From: JAQAZP01 sp032127265
GTDB taxonomy: Bacteria; Acidobacteriota; JAQAZP01
DNA: 10,592 nt
Reading direction: 5' to 3'
Assembly: GCA_032127265.1 (NCBI GenBank)
Contig: JAQAZP010000179.1
Coordinates: forward strand, 1-10,592
This document shows positions 6,109 through 10,592 of this stretch, piece after piece; the stretch's first letter is position 1, and the number at the start of each line of letters is the position of its first letter. A model generated the notes under the pieces. The model saw nothing but the letters and a program-made list of their open reading frames with translations. It was not told the DNA's origin and ran no database searches. The position numbers and the translations under genes were made by a program.

Positions 6109-7098
6109 GTGTCAGCAAACCGCCAGCCCCTCAGTCTCGATCACCGTCCGCGGCAGAGCCAGCCACCGGCGTCGAGGAGGAAATACCGGCTGGTCCAGGC
6201 GCTGGCCTTTCTCGCCGGCACCCTGCCCCGGGGGGCGGTGGGTTCGGTGGACGTCACCTGCCGCTGCAACCTGAGCTGCAGCCACTGCTATTTTCTCAAG
6301 GACGGCTACCAGGACGAACTGGCCGAGGACGATTACATCGACCTGCTGAAGAAGCTGGTTGCCCAAGGCCCGGGATACGGACTGATCTGCAGCTGGGTCG
6401 GCGGTGAGCCGCTGTTGCGCCCCGGGCTGATCGAACGGGGCAAGGAGCTCTTCACCTGGAACACCGTGGTAACCAACGGCACCATCCCGCTGCCCCAGTG
6501 GCGGGACGTGAAATTCTTCGTCTCGGTGGACGGTCCGGAGAAGGTTCACGAAAAAATCCGCAACGCCTCCGGTATCTACAGCAGGATCAAACGCAACGCC
6601 GATCGGGACGACCTGAACATCACCATCGCCACCTGTCTCAACCGGCTGAATATCGAGCACCTCGAGCCGCTGGTGCTGGAGTGGGCCAGGACGCGGGTTC
6701 GGCACATGGTCTTTGATTTCTACACCCCCTCCCGGGACGGCGCCGATCCGCTCTGGATCGACTGGGAGGAGCGCGACCGCCGGCTCGACAAGCTGGAAGC
6801 GCTGAAAAAGATCTACGGGGATTTCATCGTCACTCCCCAGCGGGTCTACCGCATGATGCGGCAGGGCCGGGCGGAGAAGGTGACCGGCACCTGCCTGCTG
6901 GCCGAGCGGGGGTTTTCCCTCGACCCCATGGGCCGGCAGAAATCCCCCTGCGTGATGGGCCCCCAGGCCGACTGCACACGCTGCGGCTGCGTGGTGCCCT
7001 TCTACCTGGCGTCCCTCACCGGACGGCGGGAGATCATCAGGGATTTCGTCAGCGGCCTTAAGCGGAAGTTTGGACTGCAGCGTATCATCCGTGGATGA
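6109..7098 (+). CDS. Radical SAM protein with C-terminal cysteine cluster
   Basis: A 329-residue enzyme from the GTG at 6109. GGGAG at 6096-6100 sits 8 bases before it, while the in-frame ATG at 6094 has no ribosome binding site, so GTG is preferred. The SAM-cluster motif is C53-X3-C57-X2-C60 (CNLSCSHCYF), with an extra C51 two residues earlier. GGEP is at 98-101 and SVDGP at 139-143, as in PqqE/HpnH/SPASM-type radical SAM proteins. A C-terminal cluster (C262, C281, C289, C292, C294; DCTRCGC) could bind a second Fe-S centre. It is shorter than a SPASM domain and slightly recalls the C-terminus of the hopanoid enzyme HpnH, but I cannot assign it there. The basic N-terminal 45 residues with a hydrophobic patch (LVQALAFLAG) may touch membrane. 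Last gene of the operon, 40 bases after the SRPBCC gene. Substrate unknown. Confidence 0.88.
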   Translation: MSANRQPLSLDHRPRQSQPPASRRKYRLVQALAFLAGTLPRGAVGSVDVTCRCNLSCSHCYFLKDGYQDELAEDDYIDLLKKLVAQGPGYGLICSWVGGEPLLRPGLIERGKELFTWNTVVTNGTIPLPQWRDVKFFVSVDGPEKVHEKIRNASGIYSRIKRNADRDDLNITIATCLNRLNIEHLEPLVLEWARTRVRHMVFDFYTPSRDGADPLWIDWEERDRRLDKLEALKKIYGDFIVTPQRVYRMMRQGRAEKVTGTCLLAERGFSLDPMGRQKSPCVMGPQADCTRCGCVVPFYLASLTGRREIIRDFVSGLKRKFGLQRIIRG

Positions 7099-7179
7099 TC
7101 TACCGGGCTCAAACGGCCGGAATCTCATCTTTTCAACTGTCTGCTTGCCGGGGATTATTCAGGAACCACCGCCGCAGAG
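7099..7179. other. Short spacer between convergent genes
   Basis: 81 bases separate the ends of two convergent operons. CCGG at both ends of a 17-base segment near 7104-7120, followed by a small T run, is the only terminator-like trace, and it is weak. Confidence 0.3.
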
Positions 7180-8673
7180 TTACCGCACGACACGCAGAAC
7201 CGGCAACGCGCCGTCGTCAGCGACCAGGGCCCTGAAGCACGGGTACTGGTAGACCCCGTACATCGCCGCCGGCTCCAGAACGAGCGCGGCACGCAACGCA
7301 GCCTCGCCCTCGAGCAGGATCCACAGCGACCCCTCGGCCAGCGTGCACTCGGCCGGCGGCCCCCGCGTCACGATCTGCCGCCCGGCGTAGCGGGAGTACA
7401 GGTCGTCGAATTCGTCTTCCAGGCGCACCAGCGTGCACGTTTCCACCCAGGCGGTGCGGGACGCGGTCAATCTCTCGTACGGAATGCCGTGCCGCTCGAG
7501 CAGCGTTTTGAAATCCTGCGCAGCCCGAGGCTCGACCGCGTAGCCGAGCGGCGTCGGCACGCTCTTCTTGACGGCCAGGTCCATCATCATGTTGGCGGTC
7601 GGAACCCGGAGCGTGCGACCCGTCGCGGCCTCGGTCACCGGGAACTCCACGACCTTCGCGCCGATGTTGACCCAGAGGTAGTTCGTGGGGATGAAGGCGG
7701 GCAGGGATCTGCTCCGGGCGCGCTGTATGGCTGCGAGATCCTCCTGCTGCTGCCCGTCGCCGTTGAGAAAGCGCCGGAAAAGAACCAGGCAGGCGTCCAC
7801 GCGGTTGCCGAGGTCCGCTGACGAATCCTCCTGCGCGCGCTTGACCCCGGCCTCGATGATGAACGACAGGCCTCCGTACATGCCGAGAGCGTTGAGCCCG
7901 CCGTCGATGTCCGGGGCGGAGTGCCGCTGCTCGTCGTCGGGGGGCAGCCCGCCGACTGAATAACGCAGGTACGGATGACCCGCCTGGGCCTCGGCGGCGC
8001 TCGACTCCTCTACCCATCGCCGGGCCGCGGACACCACCGCGGGGTCGAAGAGCGGGTTGTTCAGTCCGTCCATCGTGATCTCGGGCCAGGCGATCCAGCC
8101 TCGTTTGCGGCGCGCCTCGGAGTCGCGGGTGAATTCGTGGCAGTCTACCGCCACGTGCGGTCTCAGACGCCTGGCCACCCGGTGCAGCGCCTGCGTCTCG
8201 GATTGCTCGAGGACGATGTGGTCGCGGTTCAGGTCGGCGCCGGCCGCGTTCTTGCGCGTGCCCGCCTCGGCGCCGTCCGGGTTGACCATCGGCATGATCC
8301 AGAGGTCCACGTCGCGTGGCAGCAGCTGCGGCGTGTTCGCGATTTCCCGCACCAGATAGAGGAGCGCATCCTTTCCGGAGACCTCGTCGCCGTGTTGCTG
8401 CGCGTAGAACAGGATCCTCCATTTGGCCGTCACGGAGTGGCTCGCGTGCACCAGGTAGAGGGCCCGGCCCTCGAAGCTCGTGCCTTCCACGGACACGCTG
8501 ATCGGGCCCTTCCCGTCCACGCTCTCGAGGAAGGCCTCCATCTCCGCGTACGAGATCGTCTTGGCAAGCTTGCGGTGGTCTTCGGGAAAGGCGGCAGCGG
8601 GAACCTGCGCCCACGGCGCGGTTGGGAGCACCAGCAGAAACGCGAGACAGAGACTCTGCAAGAGGGCTGTCAT
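7180..8673 (-). CDS. Secreted M14 zinc carboxypeptidase
   Basis: A 497-residue metallopeptidase with a signal peptide (likely cut after WA at 21-22), acting outside the cytoplasm. The M14 zinc ligands are H94 and E97 (QQHGDE) and H179 (VDCHEF). The catalytic Glu is E274 (FIIEAG). NPDG at 131-134 and ADLNRD at 146-151, with N149-R150 for substrate carboxylate binding, are the usual family landmarks. M14 enzymes remove C-terminal residues from peptides or trim peptidoglycan peptides. The catalytic domain ends near 310 and about 185 further residues form a C-terminal domain I cannot name. GGAG lies 8 bases before the ATG at 8673. It starts 34 bases after the transporter stop, so the two are probably one operon in which the peptidase frees amino acids or small peptides for uptake. 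Confidence 0.9.
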   Translation of the reverse strand: MTALLQSLCLAFLLVLPTAPWAQVPAAAFPEDHRKLAKTISYAEMEAFLESVDGKGPISVSVEGTSFEGRALYLVHASHSVTAKWRILFYAQQHGDEVSGKDALLYLVREIANTPQLLPRDVDLWIMPMVNPDGAEAGTRKNAAGADLNRDHIVLEQSETQALHRVARRLRPHVAVDCHEFTRDSEARRKRGWIAWPEITMDGLNNPLFDPAVVSAARRWVEESSAAEAQAGHPYLRYSVGGLPPDDEQRHSAPDIDGGLNALGMYGGLSFIIEAGVKRAQEDSSADLGNRVDACLVLFRRFLNGDGQQQEDLAAIQRARSRSLPAFIPTNYLWVNIGAKVVEFPVTEAATGRTLRVPTANMMMDLAVKKSVPTPLGYAVEPRAAQDFKTLLERHGIPYERLTASRTAWVETCTLVRLEDEFDDLYSRYAGRQIVTRGPPAECTLAEGSLWILLEGEAALRAALVLEPAAMYGVYQYPCFRALVADDGALPVLRVVR

Positions 8674-8707
8674 ATCGGGACTCCAGTGATTTCCGAAAAC
8701 TCGAGTT

Positions 8708-10372
8708 TCACTGCATCCAGCTCTGCGGTCCGTAGATGGCCACCAACAACATAAACGCCGCGATCACGTGCAAAAGCAGAATCAGCTTCCAGACCCAGCG
8801 TATCCATACGGACCACGGCACTCGGGCGGCGCCCAGCACGCCCATCAGGACGGCCGACGTCGGAATCAGCATGTTGCCGAACCCGTCGCCGAACTGGAAC
8901 GCCAGCACGCCCACCTGGCGATCCAGGCCGAGGATGTCGCAGAGGGGCGTCATGACCGGCATGGTCAACGCCGCCTGGCCCGAGCCTGAGGGCACGAAGA
9001 AGTTCACGACGGCCTGGCCGCACATGATGAGCGTGGCAGCCAAAGGCTGGACCAATTCCTCGAGCGGCGCGGCGATCGCCATCAGCACCGTGTCGAGCAC
9101 CTGGCCCTGCCGCAGCACCTCCAGCACGCCGGCGGAGAGGGCGATAATCAGAGCCGGCTCGATCATGGACGCCGCACCGTCTTTGAACTCGGTCGCGATG
9201 CGACCGACCCGGAACCCGCCCAGCCAGCCGCCCAGGAGGCCCGAGACGACGAAAAGGGCGGCCATCTCATCGATGTACCAGTCCCAGACGGCAACGCCGA
9301 TCCCCGAAAACGCCAGCGTTCCGATGGCGACAAGGACCACGAGCCACTCGCGCAAACGCAGCGGGCTGGGGTCCGTCTCTGCACGACGCCCGAGACGCCG
9401 TCGCCAATGTTCATCAAGCGCGTAGGTCGGCGAACGGCTGGGGTCGCGTTGCACGCGCGCCGCCCACCACATCACGAACACGGCAGCCGTCGTCGTGACG
9501 ACGGCCCAGACCACGATGCGAAAACCGAGGCCGCTCGGATACGGCAGTTCCGCGATGCTCTGCGCGATCCCGATGGTGAACGGATTGTAAAACGCACCCG
9601 CGAACCCGACCTGCGAGGCCAGATAGCAGATGCAAATGCCGGTGATCGTGTCGTAGCCCAGGCGAATCGCCAGAGGTATCGTCACCAGCACGAACGCGAT
9701 CGTGCTCTCGCCCATGCCGAAGATCGCGCCCCCCGCGCTGAAGAGCACCATCGACGCCGGAATGACGAGCAATCGTATCCGACCTTCACCGAGCAGCGTC
9801 ACGCCACGCACGAGCGCGCGGTCAATTGCGCCGGTTGCCAGCAACACGCCAAACGCCGCGCCGATCAACAGGACGAAGGCGATGACCTGCGCCCGCGCCT
9901 TGAACCCGGTAATTGGCGCCAGCGCCACCTCGCGGGCCGCGATCTTGACCTTCTCCAAAAAGCTGCGCGGATCTTCCGCGGCCAGGCGGCGGTAGGTGTT
10001 CGGCGTGATCGTCTCGCGAGTCATGCCCGGTTTCGGCACGAGAATGCGAGCGCCCGGGGTCAGTGCCGTCAACGGCGCGCGTGAATCGCGTTCGACCAGG
10101 GACTCGAGCGCAGTCTCCGCCGGCGCGCCGGCCTCCTCGAGGATCGCGGCCAGATCCTCGTTCACTCCGACCGTGTGCGGGACGAGGACCTGAAACGTCT
10201 TTGTGGTGCGGTCATAGCTGCCTCGCGGCAACACGAGCGTCGCCAACGCAGCCAGCACCAGAATTCCGGCGAGGATCACGAGGGTGCCTGGTATCCGGGC
10301 GCCCGCCGTATTGAGATCGCCCTGGTGTATGTCCGGCAGTCCGCTCTGGTTCGTCTGGTGACGATCCGCCAT
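8708..10372 (-). CDS. YfcC/DcuC-family membrane carrier with LysM-like insert
   Basis: A 554-residue inner-membrane carrier with about 12 predicted helices, the first at 28-49 and the rest from about 161 on. Signature segments of the YfcC branch (C4-dicarboxylate anaerobic carrier family) are GAFYNPFTIGIAQ at about 259-271, VPSGSGQAALTMP at 460-472 and FQFGDGFGNMLIPTS at 492-506. Members move dicarboxylates, amino acids or short peptides; the substrate is not decided by sequence. The loop after helix 1, predicted periplasmic, is over 100 residues and contains a LysM-like stretch at about 65-116 (HTVGVNEDLAAILEEAG then LTPGARILVPKPG). The ATG at 10372 lies one base after the upstream gene's TGA, without a ribosome binding site, so translation is probably coupled. 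A TTG 45 bases further upstream would overlap the previous gene and is less likely. Confidence 0.88.
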   Translation of the reverse strand: MADRHQTNQSGLPDIHQGDLNTAGARIPGTLVILAGILVLAALATLVLPRGSYDRTTKTFQVLVPHTVGVNEDLAAILEEAGAPAETALESLVERDSRAPLTALTPGARILVPKPGMTRETITPNTYRRLAAEDPRSFLEKVKIAAREVALAPITGFKARAQVIAFVLLIGAAFGVLLATGAIDRALVRGVTLLGEGRIRLLVIPASMVLFSAGGAIFGMGESTIAFVLVTIPLAIRLGYDTITGICICYLASQVGFAGAFYNPFTIGIAQSIAELPYPSGLGFRIVVWAVVTTTAAVFVMWWAARVQRDPSRSPTYALDEHWRRRLGRRAETDPSPLRLREWLVVLVAIGTLAFSGIGVAVWDWYIDEMAALFVVSGLLGGWLGGFRVGRIATEFKDGAASMIEPALIIALSAGVLEVLRQGQVLDTVLMAIAAPLEELVQPLAATLIMCGQAVVNFFVPSGSGQAALTMPVMTPLCDILGLDRQVGVLAFQFGDGFGNMLIPTSAVLMGVLGAARVPWSVWIRWVWKLILLLHVIAAFMLLVAIYGPQSWMQ

Positions 10373-10373
10373 T

Positions 10374-10592
10374 TCAGCGACCGCTCGAGCGTGCGGCCTT
10401 GGCGGCGTCCACTTCAACGTCGAGAATCACATGCAGCGCCGAAAAACCATTCAACTCGGCGTCGAAGGCCACGAATCGCGTGCGATCGTCCGCCCGCACG
10501 ATGAGGGCGATGCCGTCCTTCTCGGCCCGTTGGGGCGTATGCGGATCTGTGGCCAGCCGCTCGATCAGCCGGGTCACGGTTTCGCTGGCGAA
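10374..10592 (-). CDS. C-terminal fragment of an unrecognised protein
   Basis: The frame enters from the right window edge with no start needed; 72 residues are visible before the TGA at 10374-10376. A GTG at 10577 is in frame but probably internal, because the frame is open to the edge. The visible part alternates short strands and helices (GIALIVRADDRTRFVAFDAE, then LHVILDVEVD) and ends in a basic tail. No catalytic motif is visible and I do not recognise the family. Its stop is one base from the start of the YfcC-type carrier, so it belongs to that operon and may be another peptide-use enzyme, which is only inference from position. Confidence 0.6.
   Translation of the reverse strand, partial: FASETVTRLIERLATDPHTPQRAEKDGIALIVRADDRTRFVAFDAELNGFSALHVILDVEVDAAKAARSSGR

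Noticed and set aside
6112..7128. Long minus-strand frame of 338 codons opposite the second radical SAM gene
   Set aside because: Antisense open frame caused by codon bias; the plus strand has the CX3CX2C and GGEP motifs.
7217..8614. Second long minus-strand frame within the carboxypeptidase gene
   Set aside because: Arg/Gly/Pro-rich out-of-frame reading; the neighbouring frame has the signal peptide and all M14 residues.
1..10592. CRISPR array, tRNA or rRNA, integrase or transposase
   Set aside because: No regularly spaced direct repeats, cloverleaf-like segments, rRNA-like stretches or recombinase motifs were seen.

Overview
High-GC bacterial DNA (AT-rich only at about 1185-1290) carrying seven complete protein genes, one partial gene at the right edge and one damaged gene. 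No rRNA, tRNA, CRISPR array, integrase or transposase was seen. Gene style (two radical SAM enzymes, high GC, CGG-rich arginine codons on the left) would fit an anaerobic or facultative proteobacterium-like organism, perhaps Desulfuromonadia-like. This is an impression, and no marker gene in the window settles it.

Left part (1-7098), all intact genes on the + strand. A radical SAM protein with a SPASM-like cysteine-rich tail (92-1138) is followed by hairpins and an AT-rich spacer with a candidate promoter. An HNH endonuclease-family gene (1422-2822) comes next, with palindromes inside its low-complexity linkers. The 2823-3461 gap holds a small exported-protein gene on the minus strand, apparently frameshifted at a run of seven G, and two back-to-back promoters sharing one -35 region. 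From 3462 four genes form a tight operon: UDP-GlcNAc 2-epimerase (WecB type), family 2 glycosyltransferase (ATGA overlap), an exported SRPBCC/START-like protein, and a second radical SAM protein with its own C-terminal cysteine cluster. The likely theme is making an activated amino sugar, attaching it to an acceptor, and radical modification of that product or of a lipid-like or peptide partner. The product is unknown.

Right part (7180-10592), all on the minus strand and convergent with the left part. A gene cut by the window edge is followed after one base by a YfcC/DcuC-type carrier, then after 34 bases by a secreted M14 zinc carboxypeptidase. This looks like a peptide or amino-acid scavenging operon. 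The carrier has an unusual insert after its first membrane helix that reads like a LysM domain.

Most worth a second look: the LysM-like insert in the transporter; the epimerase/glycosyltransferase/SRPBCC/radical SAM operon; and the G-run frameshift in the small exported protein.
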